Shown: piece by piece, positions 55,919 to 64,000 of the stretch | Position numbering within the stretch: the first letter of the stretch is position 1 | Layout of the letters: each line of letters begins with the position of its first letter | From: Actinomyces oris | GTDB lineage: Bacteria; Actinomycetota; Actinomycetes; Actinomycetales; Actinomycetaceae | Assembly (NCBI RefSeq): GCF_006546825.1 | Contig: NZ_VICC01000004.1 | Coordinates: 310,001-374,000, forward strand | Direction: 5' to 3' | Length of the DNA stretch: 64,000 nt | Translations under genes and position numbers: made by a program | The notes under the pieces: generated by a model | Database searches by the model: none | The model's input: the letters and a program-made list of their open reading frames with translations, nothing else | What the model was told of the DNA's origin: nothing

Positions 55919-57406
55919 GTGAACGCACGTCCTCTCAATGTCGCCGTCATCGGAGCAGGCCCCGCAGGCATCTACGCCTCGGACATCCTCTCGAAGTCGG
56001 GCATGGAGGTCTGTATCGACCTGTTCGAGCGGCTTCCTGCGCCCTACGGGCTGGTGCGCTACGGCGTCGCCCCCGACCACCCGCGCATCAAGCAGATCAT
56101 CGTGGCCCTCTACAAGATCCTCCAGCGCGGGGACATTCGGCTCATCGGCAACGTCGAGGTCGGCCGCGACATCTCGGTGGCCGAGCTTCAGGAGCACTAT
56201 GACGCCATCATCTTCTCCACTGGAGCCGACACCGACGCCCCCCTCGACATTCCCGGCGTCGACGCCCCCGAGTGCTACGGCGGCGCCGACTTCGTCTCGT
56301 GGTACGACGGTCATCCCGACCACCCGCGTACCTGGGACCTGAGTGCCAAGGAGGTCGCCGTCATCGGCGTCGGCAACGTCGCGCTGGACATCGCCCGCGT
56401 CCTGGCCAAGCACGCCGACGACCTCATGACCACCGAGATCCCCGCGAACGTGGCCGCCACGCTCCAGCAGTCCCCGGTCACCGACGTGCACGTCTTCGGT
56501 CGCCGCGGTCCGGCTCAGGTGAAGTTCACCCCGCTGGAGCTGCGCGAGCTCGGCAAGCAGGCCGACGTCGACGTCCTCGTCGACGAGGAGGACTTCGAGT
56601 ACGACGAGGGCTCGCAGGCGGCCCTGGCCTCCTCCAACCAGCAGCGCCAGGTCGTCAAGGCCCTTGAGGGGTACGCGATGCAGGAGCCGGAGGACCTCAC
56701 CGCCTCCCACCGCATCCACATCCACCTCTTCTCGGCGCCCCACGAGGTCCTCACCGACGACGACGGCCACGTCGTCGGCCTGCGCACCGAGCGCACCCGC
56801 CTGACCGGCGACGGCAACGTCACCGGCACCGGCGAGTACCGCGACTGGCCCGTCCAGGCCGTCTACCGCGCCGTCGGATATGCCTCCAGCGCCATCGAGG
56901 GCCTGCCCTTCGACGCCGAGCGGCACGTCGTCCCCAACGAGGGCGGCCGCGTCCTCGGCGAGGACGGCAAGCCTCTGACCGGCCTGTACGCCACCGGCTG
57001 GATCCGTCGCGGCCCCGTGGGCCTCATCGGCTCCACCAAGTCCGACGCGCAGGAGACCATCACCAACCTCGTGGCCGACGCCAATGCCGGCCTGCTGCAC
57101 GCCGAGACCAGCGACGAGGCCCAGGTCGGTCACGACGCCATCATCGCCCTGCTGGAGTCCCGCGGCATCCCCTTCACCAACTGGGAGGGCTGGGAGCTGC
57201 TGGACGCCTACGAGCGCGAGCTCGGTGAGGGCTACGGTGAGGTCGTCGTCACCGGAGGGGCCTCCAAGCCGCGCGAGCGCGTCAAGGTCGTCTCCCGCGA
57301 TGCCATGACCGCGATCTCCCGCTCCACCGAGGTTCCCGAGGACCTCATCGGCCAGCCCGAGACGGGTCGCGTCCCCGAGCGCGTCGCCCACCGCCTGGCC
57401 GACTGA
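55919..57406 (+). CDS. Ferredoxin/adrenodoxin-type NADP reductase (FprA-like)
   Basis: A 495-residue flavoprotein that moves electrons between NADPH and ferredoxin. The FAD Rossmann motif is VAVIGAGPAGIYASDIL; the adrenodoxin-reductase signature is LPAPYGLVRYGVAPDHPRIK; the NADP motif is VAVIGVGNVALDIARVL, followed by VHVFGRRGPAQVKF and the C-terminal FAD motif ATGWIRRGPVGLIGSTKSDAQET. The GTG at 55919 is chosen because the family starts a few residues before the FAD motif; the longer upstream frame has no family similarity. A hairpin follows the stop. Confidence 0.93.
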   Translation: MNARPLNVAVIGAGPAGIYASDILSKSGMEVCIDLFERLPAPYGLVRYGVAPDHPRIKQIIVALYKILQRGDIRLIGNVEVGRDISVAELQEHYDAIIFSTGADTDAPLDIPGVDAPECYGGADFVSWYDGHPDHPRTWDLSAKEVAVIGVGNVALDIARVLAKHADDLMTTEIPANVAATLQQSPVTDVHVFGRRGPAQVKFTPLELRELGKQADVDVLVDEEDFEYDEGSQAALASSNQQRQVVKALEGYAMQEPEDLTASHRIHIHLFSAPHEVLTDDDGHVVGLRTERTRLTGDGNVTGTGEYRDWPVQAVYRAVGYASSAIEGLPFDAERHVVPNEGGRVLGEDGKPLTGLYATGWIRRGPVGLIGSTKSDAQETITNLVADANAGLLHAETSDEAQVGHDAIIALLESRGIPFTNWEGWELLDAYERELGEGYGEVVVTGGASKPRERVKVVSRDAMTAISRSTEVPEDLIGQPETGRVPERVAHRLAD

Positions 57407-57449
57407 GCCGAGCACGGTCTACGGCTCAAGCCCAGCCGACATCGCATCA

Positions 57450-57488
57450 CCCGTCCGGCACCGGTCCCCGCGGCCGATGCCGGACGGG
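57450..57488 (+). terminator. Hairpin terminator after the ferredoxin reductase gene
   Basis: An exact 11-bp stem (57450-57460 with 57478-57488) closes a 17-nt loop, with a short inner stem possible, 44 nt after the stop. It is followed by CGTCGTC rather than a clean T-run, as is common at high GC. Confidence 0.6.
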
Positions 57489-57520
57489 CGTCGTCACCGA
57501 CACGGAGAGGAAGAAGTCCG

Positions 57521-58105
57521 ATGAGAACCCGCCGCATCCGCTTCGCCGGCGGAACCAACCGCTGGGCGCGTGACCTCTACCTGCGTGCCTTCCCCGAGGA
57601 TGAGCGCATTCCCTGGGCGCTCATCCACGTGCTCAGCCTGCGCCGCGGCGTCGACCTCGTCGCCTGGTGGGACCAGCCCGCCGGACCGACCCGTGCGGCC
57701 CGCCCGGATCCTGTCGCCCTGACCTGGACCGTGCGTCGCCCCGGCTCCCGCCTGCTCTACCTCTTCTACCTCGCCGTCGACGACGCCGCACGCGGCCGTG
57801 GCGTGGGCACCCGCCTCCTGGCCGAGCTCGAGCGCCGTCACCCCGGCTGCACCATCGTCCTGGACATCGAGCCCGTCATCGCCGAGGCCGACAACGCCGA
57901 GCAGCGACGCCGTCGGTTCTCCTTCTACGAGCGCTCCGGCTTCCGTGACACCGGGTACGCGGTCCAGGACTCGACGGGGGAGTACTGGACCCTTGCGCGT
58001 GAGGCGCCGGGAACCACCTTCGATCCCGACGACTTCCGCGACACCCTGCGCTGCCTGGACTGCGGCCTCATCACCGCACGAGTGGTCCCGCGCCAGCAGA
58101 CATAG
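57521..58105 (+). CDS. GNAT-family N-acetyltransferase
   Basis: A 194-residue protein with the acetyl-CoA loop ARGRGVGTRLLAELE (about 88-102), beta strand YLFYLAVDD before it, and FYERSGFRDTGY after it, the usual GNAT order. The C-terminal ~40 residues include LRCLDCGLI, a possible single CxxC knuckle. GAGGAAGAAG lies 5 nt before the ATG. The substrate is unknown. Confidence 0.82.
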   Translation: MRTRRIRFAGGTNRWARDLYLRAFPEDERIPWALIHVLSLRRGVDLVAWWDQPAGPTRAARPDPVALTWTVRRPGSRLLYLFYLAVDDAARGRGVGTRLLAELERRHPGCTIVLDIEPVIAEADNAEQRRRRFSFYERSGFRDTGYAVQDSTGEYWTLAREAPGTTFDPDDFRDTLRCLDCGLITARVVPRQQT

Positions 58106-58126
58106 GTCAGACACAGGTTCATCCCA

Positions 58127-58132
58127 TAGTCT
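58127..58132 (+). promoter_or_regulatory. -10 box of a probable leaderless htpX message
   Basis: TAGTCT ends 6 nt before the htpX ATG at 58139, and no ribosome site lies between. Confidence 0.4.
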
Positions 58133-58138
58133 CCACCC

Positions 58139-59008
58139 ATGACAAGGACCCACCACTACAACGGTCTCAAGACCGCCGTCCTCCTGGGCGGCATGTGGAG
58201 CCTGCTTCTCCTGCTCGGCTACGCGCTGGCCCGGGGGACCGGCTCCGCCATCTGGCTGCTCATCGCGCCGGTCATCGGCCTGGCGCAGACCGCCTACGGC
58301 TTCTGGAACTCCGACAAGATCGCCGTGCGCTCCATGGGCGCCATCGAGGTCACCGAGGCCCAGCAGCCCCAGATGTACGCCATCGTGCGTGAGCTCTCCG
58401 CTACTGCCGGCCAGCCCATGCCGCGCCTCTACGTGGCCCCCACGATGAGCCCCAACGCCTTCGCCACCGGCCGCAGCCCCTCGCACGCCGCCGTGTGCTG
58501 CACACAGGGCATCCTCCAGCTCCTCAACGAGCGCGAGCTGCGCGGCGTCCTGGGCCACGAGCTCTCCCACGTCTACAACCGCGACATCCTCACCTCCTCG
58601 GTGGCCGCGGGCATCGCCGGCGTCATCTCCTCGCTGGCCACCATGGCCCTGTGGTTCGGTGGCGGCAATCGACGCGACCGGGACGGCGGCAACATCATTG
58701 CCGTCCTGCTGCTCTCCCTCCTGGCGCCGCTGGCCGCCGCCATCACCCAGTTCGCTATCTCCCGGACCCGCGAGTACGACGCCGACCACGACGGCGCCGA
58801 GCTCACCCGCGACCCGCTCGCCCTGGCCAGCGCGCTCAGCAAGCTCGAGTCCGGCATCTCACGCGTGCCCATGGGGCAGGACCCGCGCCTCGAACCGGTC
58901 TCCTCCATGATGATCGCCAACCCCTTCGGGAGCCTGCGCAACCTGTTCTCCACCCATCCGCCCATGGACAAGCGCATCGCCCGCCTCGAGCAGATGGCCG
59001 GGTACTGA
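58139..59008 (+). CDS. htpX: Membrane zinc metalloprotease HtpX
   Basis: A 289-residue M48 protease that degrades damaged membrane proteins. There are two N-terminal helices (13-33, 37-55), the zinc site HELSH (about residue 140), two further helices, and the third ligand region EYDADHDGAEL. The C-terminal STHPPMDKRIARLEQM is typical. The gene is probably leaderless and is followed at 3 nt by the P-loop kinase gene. Confidence 0.94.
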   Translation: MTRTHHYNGLKTAVLLGGMWSLLLLLGYALARGTGSAIWLLIAPVIGLAQTAYGFWNSDKIAVRSMGAIEVTEAQQPQMYAIVRELSATAGQPMPRLYVAPTMSPNAFATGRSPSHAAVCCTQGILQLLNERELRGVLGHELSHVYNRDILTSSVAAGIAGVISSLATMALWFGGGNRRDRDGGNIIAVLLLSLLAPLAAAITQFAISRTREYDADHDGAELTRDPLALASALSKLESGISRVPMGQDPRLEPVSSMMIANPFGSLRNLFSTHPPMDKRIARLEQMAGY

Positions 59009-59011
59009 CGG

Positions 59012-59554
59012 ATGCCCCTGACCGTCGTCGGCGGGCTGCCGGCCGTCGGCAAGACCGCCGTGTGCCGGGAGATCCTGCGTCTGCGGGCCGAGGTACAGCC
59101 GCAGAGCCAGCCGCCGACCTGGCTGCGCATCGACTCCATCGAGCAGGCTCTGCGGGACAGCGGCGAAATGCTCCCCGGCATGCCCGCGGGCGCCGGATAC
59201 TACGTGGCCGCCGCTGTGGCCCGGGACGTCCTGGCCTCGGGCGGGGACGTTCTGATCGAGTGCGTCAACCCGCTGCCCCTCACCCGCCGCCTGTGGGGGA
59301 AGACAGCCTCAGACCTGGGCGCCCGGTTTCTCGCCGTCGAGCTCATCTGCTCCGATGAGGCCGAGCATCGGCGCCGCGCCCAGCAGCGGGTGAGCGACAT
59401 CAAGGGACTTGATCTGCCGGGGTGGCAGGAGATCACGCACCGTGATTACGTCCCTTGGCCCGAGGCCGACCTCCGCCTCGACACCGCCCGGCTCACCGTC
59501 ACCGAGGCCGCCCGGGCCATCGTCGACCTCGGCCTCGCGGATGGAACCCGATGA
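59012..59554 (+). CDS. P-loop kinase-like ATPase (AAA_33 type)
   Basis: A 180-residue protein with an N-terminal Walker A (GLPAVGKTAV, residues 8-17), a Walker-B-like DVLIECVNPL and an Arg-rich lid (EAEHRRRAQQRVSDIKG). The fold is that of small-molecule kinases such as chloramphenicol phosphotransferase or zeta toxin, but no specific family is clear. It overlaps the next gene, a second kinase fold, by 4 nt, so both may act on the same compound. Confidence 0.72.
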   Translation: MPLTVVGGLPAVGKTAVCREILRLRAEVQPQSQPPTWLRIDSIEQALRDSGEMLPGMPAGAGYYVAAAVARDVLASGGDVLIECVNPLPLTRRLWGKTASDLGARFLAVELICSDEAEHRRRAQQRVSDIKGLDLPGWQEITHRDYVPWPEADLRLDTARLTVTEAARAIVDLGLADGTR

Positions 59555-60567
59555 CGGTGGACAGGGGAGTGGACACTCCACCTCCCACTGGAACCGACGA
59601 CGACATCGCCCCACGCATCAGGGCTGCCGTCGAGGCCGGTGAATTGCGCGGCGTGACGGCGGGACCGGTCGAGCGGCTGGGGGCCGGCGAGAGCTACACC
59701 GCCTGGCGAGTCGGCTCCGGGGAGCAGGCCCGGGTCCTGCGCCTTCCACGACGCCCGCCCCATGACCTGCCCCGCTCCATACAGGCCGAGTTCGAGGTTC
59801 TCAGACGCGTCTCGCCCGAGCTGGGAACCAGCGCCGTCGCCCTGGAGACCGGTAGCGACAACCCGCTCGGCACCCCCTACATGGTGACCACCCACGTCCC
59901 CGGTCGAGCCCTGCGCACCGCCGACTGGAACCCGCGGCTCGCCACCGCCCTCGCCCACCAGATCGCCCGCCTGCACGAGGCACTCGCCACCGCCACCGCG
60001 CCGTCGGCCGCCTTCGTGCCGAGCGCCGACGAACAGGGGGAGGAGCTGGTGACCTGGTGGGGAGAGCACCATCCGCAGACCCTCACCGACCCCCGCGTCC
60101 GCCCGCTCCTGCCCGCCTGGCGGCGTGAGCTCGACCGCCTCGCCCCGGCCTTCGAGACGGTCCCCACCCACCGACTCATCCACGGCGACGCCGTCGCCCC
60201 CAATGTCATCCTCGGCCCCGACGGCCTGCCGCGACTCATCGACTTCGAGTGGTCCGGGCCCGGCGATACCGCCAAGGACCTGGCCCTCATCGGGGGCCTG
60301 GTGACCGGCGGGCCCTGGTACCTGCCCATGACGCCCGACGACGTCACCGCCTTCGTCACTGAGTACGCGCGGTACTCGCGGCGCTCGCGGCTTGCGCAGG
60401 ACACGGGTGCCGCCGACCTGCAACGGCTGCTGGAACGCCGCGAGGCCTACGAGCTCCTCGACCGCCTGGGCAACCTCCTGTACTGCCTCAGCCGCCCCGG
60501 CGAGGCCCGCTACGGCAGATGGGCCGATGAGCTCGCTCGCAGCCTGACCGCCCGACTCGGTGGCTGA
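59551..60567 (+). CDS. Aminoglycoside phosphotransferase-fold kinase
   Basis: A 338-residue protein. The nucleotide loop is LGAGESYTAWRV (about 39-50), the catalytic loop is HGDAVAPNVIL (about 210-220) and the metal-binding motif is RLIDFEWSGPGDTAKDL. This fold includes choline, homoserine, N-acetylhexosamine (NahK/LnpB) and antibiotic kinases; the substrate cannot be told here. The start at 59551 overlaps the P-loop kinase stop. Confidence 0.82.
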   Translation: MTVDRGVDTPPPTGTDDDIAPRIRAAVEAGELRGVTAGPVERLGAGESYTAWRVGSGEQARVLRLPRRPPHDLPRSIQAEFEVLRRVSPELGTSAVALETGSDNPLGTPYMVTTHVPGRALRTADWNPRLATALAHQIARLHEALATATAPSAAFVPSADEQGEELVTWWGEHHPQTLTDPRVRPLLPAWRRELDRLAPAFETVPTHRLIHGDAVAPNVILGPDGLPRLIDFEWSGPGDTAKDLALIGGLVTGGPWYLPMTPDDVTAFVTEYARYSRRSRLAQDTGAADLQRLLERREAYELLDRLGNLLYCLSRPGEARYGRWADELARSLTARLGG

Positions 60568-60662
60568 GCCGCCCGCTTCAAGGCAGTGTCGGGCTAGCCC
60601 CACCACGGCCCCGCCAGGTGGCAGGATTGGGCGTGATTCCGGCCCTGAGGAGGATATGAGGC

Positions 60663-61928
60663 ATGAACCGATCAGCATGGGCCGCGCGCTACCGCCAGCT
60701 CGGCAGGGACGCCGCCTTCCTCCTCCTCAGCGGGCCACTGAGCCTGCTCGCCTTCTACCTGGTTGTGCCGCTGACCGCCCTCGGTGTGGTCACCACCATC
60801 ATCTGGGTGGGGCTGCTGCTGCTCATCATCGACCTGAGCATCGCCGGGGGCTTCGCCAACATCGCCCGCCTCGCCGTGGCGCGCGTGGACGGGCGCGAGC
60901 CGGTACCCGGCGGCTACCTCGAGCCCGAGCCGGGGGCCTCCGCGCGCCGTCGGCTCTTCCGGCGCCTGCGCGACCCTCAGCGCTGGATGGACCTGCTGTG
61001 GGCCGTCATCTACTTCCCGGTCTCCCTTATCACCTGGATCATCAGCGTCGTGTGGCTGGCCCTGGCCGTGGCAGGTCTCCTGGCCCCCATTGCCGACATC
61101 ACCCTTGACCTGGTCCTCGATCCGGCCGTGGGGCAGCGTCAGGGACTGGCTCATCTTCTGGGCCTGCAGCCGGAGCTGTTCTGGGACATCGGTTTCAACC
61201 TCACCTGCGGCATCGTCTTCTCCCTGACCGCCCCCGCCGTCCTGCGGGGCCTGGCCGCCATGCAGACGGGTCTCATCCGCGCCATGCTCTCCTGGCGCAG
61301 CGAGGTCAGCCGCCTCCAGACCTCCCGGGCCGCCGTCCAGCGCGCCGAGGCCGACACCCGCCGCCGCCTGGAGCGCGACATCCACGACGGCCCCCAGCAG
61401 CGCCTCGTGCGCCTACGCATGGACCTGGCCCGTGCCCACCGGCAGGCCGAGAAGGACCCGGCGGCCGCGTCGGCCATCATCCAGGGCGCCATGGAGCAGA
61501 CCCAGCAGACTCTCGACGAGTTGCGTCAGCTCTCCCGCGGCATCGCCCCACCAGTCCTCATCGACCGTGGCCTGGCGGCCGCCATCACCGAGGCCGCCAC
61601 CCGCTCCTCCGTCCCCGTCACCGTGAGCACCGAACTGCCCGACCTGCCCGACCACGTCTCCCAGGCCGCCTACTTCGTGGTCAGTGAGGCGCTGGCCAAC
61701 CTCAACAAGCACTCCGGGGCCACGGCCGCCGGCGTCGATGCCCGTATCGTTGACGGCGCCCTGCTCGTGAGGATCAGTGACAACGGCATCGGAGGGGCCT
61801 CGACCGCCAAAGGACACGGCCTGGCCGGCCTGGTCGAGCGCCTCAACGGGGTCGACGGTAGGCTCTTCATCACGTCCCCGACCGGCGGACCGACCACACT
61901 GGAGGCGAGAATCCCGTGCGCGTTCTGA
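60663..61928 (+). CDS. Sensor histidine kinase with N-terminal sensor membrane domain
   Basis: A 421-residue kinase. The N-terminal half has about four helices in two hairpins (18-38, 40-62, 112-142, 172-196) with the layout of the putative sensor domain seen in actinobacterial kinases. A coiled-coil leads to the phosphoacceptor LERDIHDGPQQRLVRLRMDLA (His241). The ATPase domain has EALANLNKHSGA and DNGIGGASTAKGHGLAGLVERL. GAGGAGG precedes the ATG. The 3' end overlaps the response regulator by 13 nt. Confidence 0.92.
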   Translation: MNRSAWAARYRQLGRDAAFLLLSGPLSLLAFYLVVPLTALGVVTTIIWVGLLLLIIDLSIAGGFANIARLAVARVDGREPVPGGYLEPEPGASARRRLFRRLRDPQRWMDLLWAVIYFPVSLITWIISVVWLALAVAGLLAPIADITLDLVLDPAVGQRQGLAHLLGLQPELFWDIGFNLTCGIVFSLTAPAVLRGLAAMQTGLIRAMLSWRSEVSRLQTSRAAVQRAEADTRRRLERDIHDGPQQRLVRLRMDLARAHRQAEKDPAAASAIIQGAMEQTQQTLDELRQLSRGIAPPVLIDRGLAAAITEAATRSSVPVTVSTELPDLPDHVSQAAYFVVSEALANLNKHSGATAAGVDARIVDGALLVRISDNGIGGASTAKGHGLAGLVERLNGVDGRLFITSPTGGPTTLEARIPCAF

Positions 61929-62560
61929 TCGCTGATGACTCCGTCCTCCTGCGCGAGGGACTGGCACTCATCCTGGCCGACGGCGGCCACGAGGTCGTCG
62001 GGGGAGTGGGGGACGGTGAGGCCCTCGTGAGCGAGGCCCTGCGGCTGCGGCCCGACGTCGTCGTCGCCGACATCCGCATGCCGCCCTCCCACACCGACGA
62101 GGGACTGCGGGCCACCACCCGCATCCGCGCCCAGTGGCCGGGTGCACCCATCCTGCTGCTGAGCCAGTACGTCGTCGCAGGCTACCTGCCCGAGCTCCTG
62201 GCCGACGGCGGCGGCGCCCTGGGCTACCTCCTCAAGGATCGGGTCGGCGACATCGACGCCTTCCTCGGTGCGGTCGAGCGGGTGGCGCGCGGCGAGCTCG
62301 TCCTGGACCCCGACGTCGTCTCCCAGGTCCTCCAGCGAGGTCGGCGCGATGACCCGCTCACCGAGCTCACGCCCCGCGAGCGGGAGGTCCTGGCCCTCAT
62401 GGCCGAGGGCCACACCAACGCCGGCATCGCCACGATCATGGTGGTCACCGAGGGGGCCGTGGAGAAGCACACCCAGCGGATCTTCGCCAAGCTCGGCCTG
62501 CTGCCCGACGCCGCCGTCCACCGCCGCGTCAAGGCCGTCCTGACGCTGCTGTCTGCCTAG
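61916..62560 (+). CDS. LuxR/NarL-family response regulator
   Basis: A 214-residue regulator. The receiver domain has D7-D8, phosphorylatable Asp52 (VVVADIRMP) and Lys in GYLLKDRV. The helix-turn-helix at about 150-205 reads LTPREREVLALMAEGHTNAGIATIMVVTEGAVEKHTQRIFAKLGL. The GTG start lies inside the kinase gene. Targets are unknown. Confidence 0.93.
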   Translation: MRVLIADDSVLLREGLALILADGGHEVVGGVGDGEALVSEALRLRPDVVVADIRMPPSHTDEGLRATTRIRAQWPGAPILLLSQYVVAGYLPELLADGGGALGYLLKDRVGDIDAFLGAVERVARGELVLDPDVVSQVLQRGRRDDPLTELTPREREVLALMAEGHTNAGIATIMVVTEGAVEKHTQRIFAKLGLLPDAAVHRRVKAVLTLLSA

Positions 62561-62580
62561 TCGCCGGGGGCGAGTGCCGC

Positions 62581-63078
62581 TCAGCGGTAGTTGACGAACT
62601 GGAGGGCGGCGTCGACGTCGAGGTTCTTCAGCAGGGCGATGACCGTCTGGAGGTCGTCGCGGGACTTGGAGGTCACCCGCACCTCGTCGCCCTGGATCGT
62701 GGCCTTGACGCTCTTGGGGCCCTCGTCACGGATCGCCTTGGTGATCTTCTTGGCCACCTCCTGGGTGAGTCCCTCGCGTAGCGGGCAGGCCAGGCGGTAG
62801 ATCTTGCCCGAGGGGCGCGGCTCCTTGTCCCCCAGGTCCAGGGCTTTGAGGGAGACGCCGCGGCGGAAGAGCTTGGACTCCAGGACGTCCAGGATCGCCA
62901 GGACCCGCTCGGCCGTGTTGGCCTCCAGGGTGATGGTGTCGCCCGACAGGCTCACGGAGGCGTCAACGCCGCGGAAGTCGTAGCGCTGGGAGATCTCCTT
63001 GGCGCACTGGTTGACGGCGTTGTCCACCTCCTGGCGGTCGAGGCGGGAGACGACGTCGAAGGAGGAGTCGTTGGCCAT
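62581..63078 (-). CDS. YajQ-family nucleotide-binding protein
   Basis: A 165-residue protein matching the ~163-residue YajQ family from start to end: [75 protein letters not shown] and LQFVNYR. Members bind nucleotides, in some species cyclic-di-GMP. The start at 63078 has AAAGGA 9 nt upstream; the longer frame extends into sequence without family similarity. Confidence 0.93.
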   Translation of the reverse strand: MANDSSFDVVSRLDRQEVDNAVNQCAKEISQRYDFRGVDASVSLSGDTITLEANTAERVLAILDVLESKLFRRGVSLKALDLGDKEPRPSGKIYRLACPLREGLTQEVAKKITKAIRDEGPKSVKATIQGDEVRVTSKSRDDLQTVIALLKNLDVDAALQFVNYR

Positions 63079-63237
63079 GGCGGCAGTCCTTTCCGGGGTG
63101 GGGACTTCAGTCGCCCCGAGTCTAGGTGGGTTGTTCTGTGAGGAGGGTCCTACGGGGGCGATTGGCGTTTCGCGCCGCTGCCTTGCTATTCTTCCACGGC
63201 GCCAAGCGATGACCGAGAGGTCGGAGCGCGGAGCCAA

Positions 63238-63319
63238 GGCGGGTTGCCCGAGCGGCCAATGGGAGCTGACTGTAAATCAGCCGCGTAATGCTACGGGGGT
63301 TCGAATCCCTCACCCGCCA
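63238..63319 (+). tRNA. tRNA-Tyr (GTA)
   Basis: The 82-nt gene pairs GGCGGGT with ACCCGCC in the acceptor stem, has anticodon GTA at 63272-63274 between CTGACT and AATCAG, a long variable arm as in bacterial tRNA-Tyr, and a GGTTCGAATCC T-loop. CCA is not encoded. Confidence 0.95.
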
Positions 63320-63429
63320 CGGCGATCACTCGCGATCGCACCTCGCCATCCGGTGAGGGCCGCAGTGAGCGAAGCCACGGCGGAACGAATTGCCAGAGCG
63401 ATTCGAATCTGCCTAGGATTCGGCTCGTT

Positions 63430-63502
63430 GCCCCGATAGCTCAGTCGGCAGAGCGTCTCCATGGTAAGGAGAAGGTCAAGGGTTCGATTCCCTTTCGGGG
63501 CT
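63430..63502 (+). tRNA. tRNA-Thr (GGT)
   Basis: A 73-nt cloverleaf: acceptor GCCCCGA with TCGGGGC, D-arm AGCTCAGTCGGCAGAGC, anticodon GGT at 63463-63465 between CTCCAT and AAGGAG, and T-arm AAGGGTTCGATTCCCTT. CCA is not encoded. Confidence 0.95.
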
Positions 63503-63540
63503 CTCACAGCGGGGGCCACTGGCCCCCATTGTGTTCCTAT

Positions 63541-63614
63541 GGCGAGGTAGCTCAGCTGGTTAGAGCGCACGACTCATAATCGTGAGGTCGAGGGTTCGAG
63601 TCCCTCCCCCGCTA
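63541..63614 (+). tRNA. tRNA-Met (CAT, elongator type)
   Basis: A 74-nt cloverleaf with anticodon CAT at 63575-63577 in a CACGACT/AATCGTG stem-loop and T-arm GAGGGTTCGAGTCCCTC. The acceptor stem GGCGAGG pairs with CCCCGCT, with a G-U at 1-72 and an A-C mismatch at the fifth pair (A63545). It lacks the three G-C pairs of initiator tRNA. Confidence 0.93.
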
Positions 63615-63674
63615 CGCAAGCTTTCGAGTACAGCGTTCCGTCGCATGCTCGAGGATCGACACGAGGAGACAAAC

Positions 63675-63845
63675 GTGGCCAGCAAGTCCGCCGACGTTCG
63701 CCCCAAGATCACTCTGGCCTGCTCGGAGTGCAAGGAGCGCAACTACATCACCAAGAAGAACCGTCGGAACACCCCCGACCGTCTCAGCATCGCCAAGTTC
63801 TGTGCTCGCTGCGGCAAGCACACCGAGCACCGCGAGACCCGCTGA
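63675..63845 (+). CDS. rpmG: 50S ribosomal protein L33
   Basis: A 56-residue ribosomal protein beginning [19 protein letters not shown]. The two CxxC pairs (CSEC and CARC) make this the zinc-binding form. The GTG at 63675 has GAGGAG 6 nt upstream. It follows the tRNA cluster, a common actinobacterial order. Confidence 0.96.
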   Translation: MASKSADVRPKITLACSECKERNYITKKNRRNTPDRLSIAKFCARCGKHTEHRETR

Positions 63846-63881
63846 GCATCGCACAGCGATCCCGGTCTCGGCCGGATAGCG

Positions 63882-63910
63882 AGCCCCGTCGACATGACGT
63901 CGGCGGGGCT
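63882..63910 (+). terminator. Hairpin terminator after rpmG
   Basis: A 12-bp stem (63882-63893 with 63899-63910; one G-U) and 5-nt loop is followed by TCGTCGTCTC, 37 nt after the rpmG stop. Confidence 0.65.
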
Positions 63911-63935
63911 TCGTCGTCTCCTCGAAGCGGGTGCC

Positions 63936-63941
63936 TAGCAT
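63936..63941 (+). promoter_or_regulatory. Possible -10 box for a gene starting at the window edge
   Basis: TAGCAT lies 7 nt before GTG 63949 and just after the rpmG terminator, as expected for a leaderless message. Confidence 0.3.
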
Positions 63942-63948
63942 CGTGAGG

Positions 63949-64000
63949 GTGAACGGTCTCAGCTCCTGTGACGACGCCGTCGAGCGGCTCGCAGCAGTCC
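63949..64000 (+). CDS. Possible start of a further gene, cut by the window edge
   Basis: From GTG 63949 (or 63943, in the same frame) an open frame of 17 codons begins VNGLSSCDDAVERLAAV and runs off the window. Codon usage fits the organism and a TAGCAT box precedes it. Too little is present to name a family. Confidence 0.35.
   Translation, partial: MNGLSSCDDAVERLAAV

Overview
The window is high-GC DNA from an oral or mucosal-type actinobacterium, most likely Actinomyces or a close relative. The evidence is the very high GC coding sequence, frequent GTG starts, TANNNT boxes 6-7 nt ahead of several start codons (leaderless style), an actinobacterial SigK/RskA pair, a DUF222-HNH (13E12-like) protein, an FprA-type ferredoxin reductase and a GH112 disaccharide phosphorylase. 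The species assignment is inference.

Layout. 1-1804: the C-terminal end of a DipZ-like thioredoxin protein, then ECF sigma factor SigK and anti-sigma factor RskA. 2189-3268: menB. 3334-5521 (minus): a LuxR-type response regulator, a multi-pass histidine kinase and a short secreted peptide, which together look like a peptide-signalling module. 5717-7060: arginine deiminase. 7080-17641 (minus): a complete uptake and breakdown cluster for galacto-N-biose/lacto-N-biose, with ROK repressor, GH112 phosphorylase, ABC transporter, phosphohexomutase, sugar nucleotidyltransferase and GHMP sugar kinase. 18181-21233: a glycine betaine/choline-type ABC transporter. 21478-22737 (minus): two paralogous membrane proteins of unknown function. 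22958-25949: menC and menD. 26161-27864: a membrane-anchored HtrA protease. 27886-29187 (minus): a membrane protein, a broken partial copy of it, and a decayed DUF421-like gene. 29294-31424 (minus): ubiE/menG and menF.

31802-51123 is a single tight plus-strand run: menaquinone reductase (menJ-like), the fourteen NADH dehydrogenase I genes nuoA-nuoN, and a long-chain polyprenyl diphosphate synthase. Together with menB, menC, menD, menF and ubiE, the window holds most of the menaquinone pathway beside the complex that reduces menaquinone.

51286-52871: an OmpA-like lipoprotein gene with an apparent one-base frameshift in a G tract, preceded by helically phased repeats. 52884-55454 (minus): a DUF222-HNH protein with an SOS-box-like site over its start. 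55919-60567: ferredoxin reductase, a GNAT acetyltransferase, HtpX, a P-loop kinase and an aminoglycoside phosphotransferase-fold kinase. 60663-62560: a second histidine kinase/response regulator pair. 62581-63078 (minus): YajQ. 63238-63845: tRNA-Tyr, tRNA-Thr, tRNA-Met and rpmG. The window ends in the first codons of another possible gene.

No insertion sequence, prophage, CRISPR array or rRNA was seen. Promising candidates for undescribed biology are the secreted peptide plus two-component module (3334-5588), the variant GNB/LNB pathway, and the regulatory architecture around the frameshifted lipoprotein.
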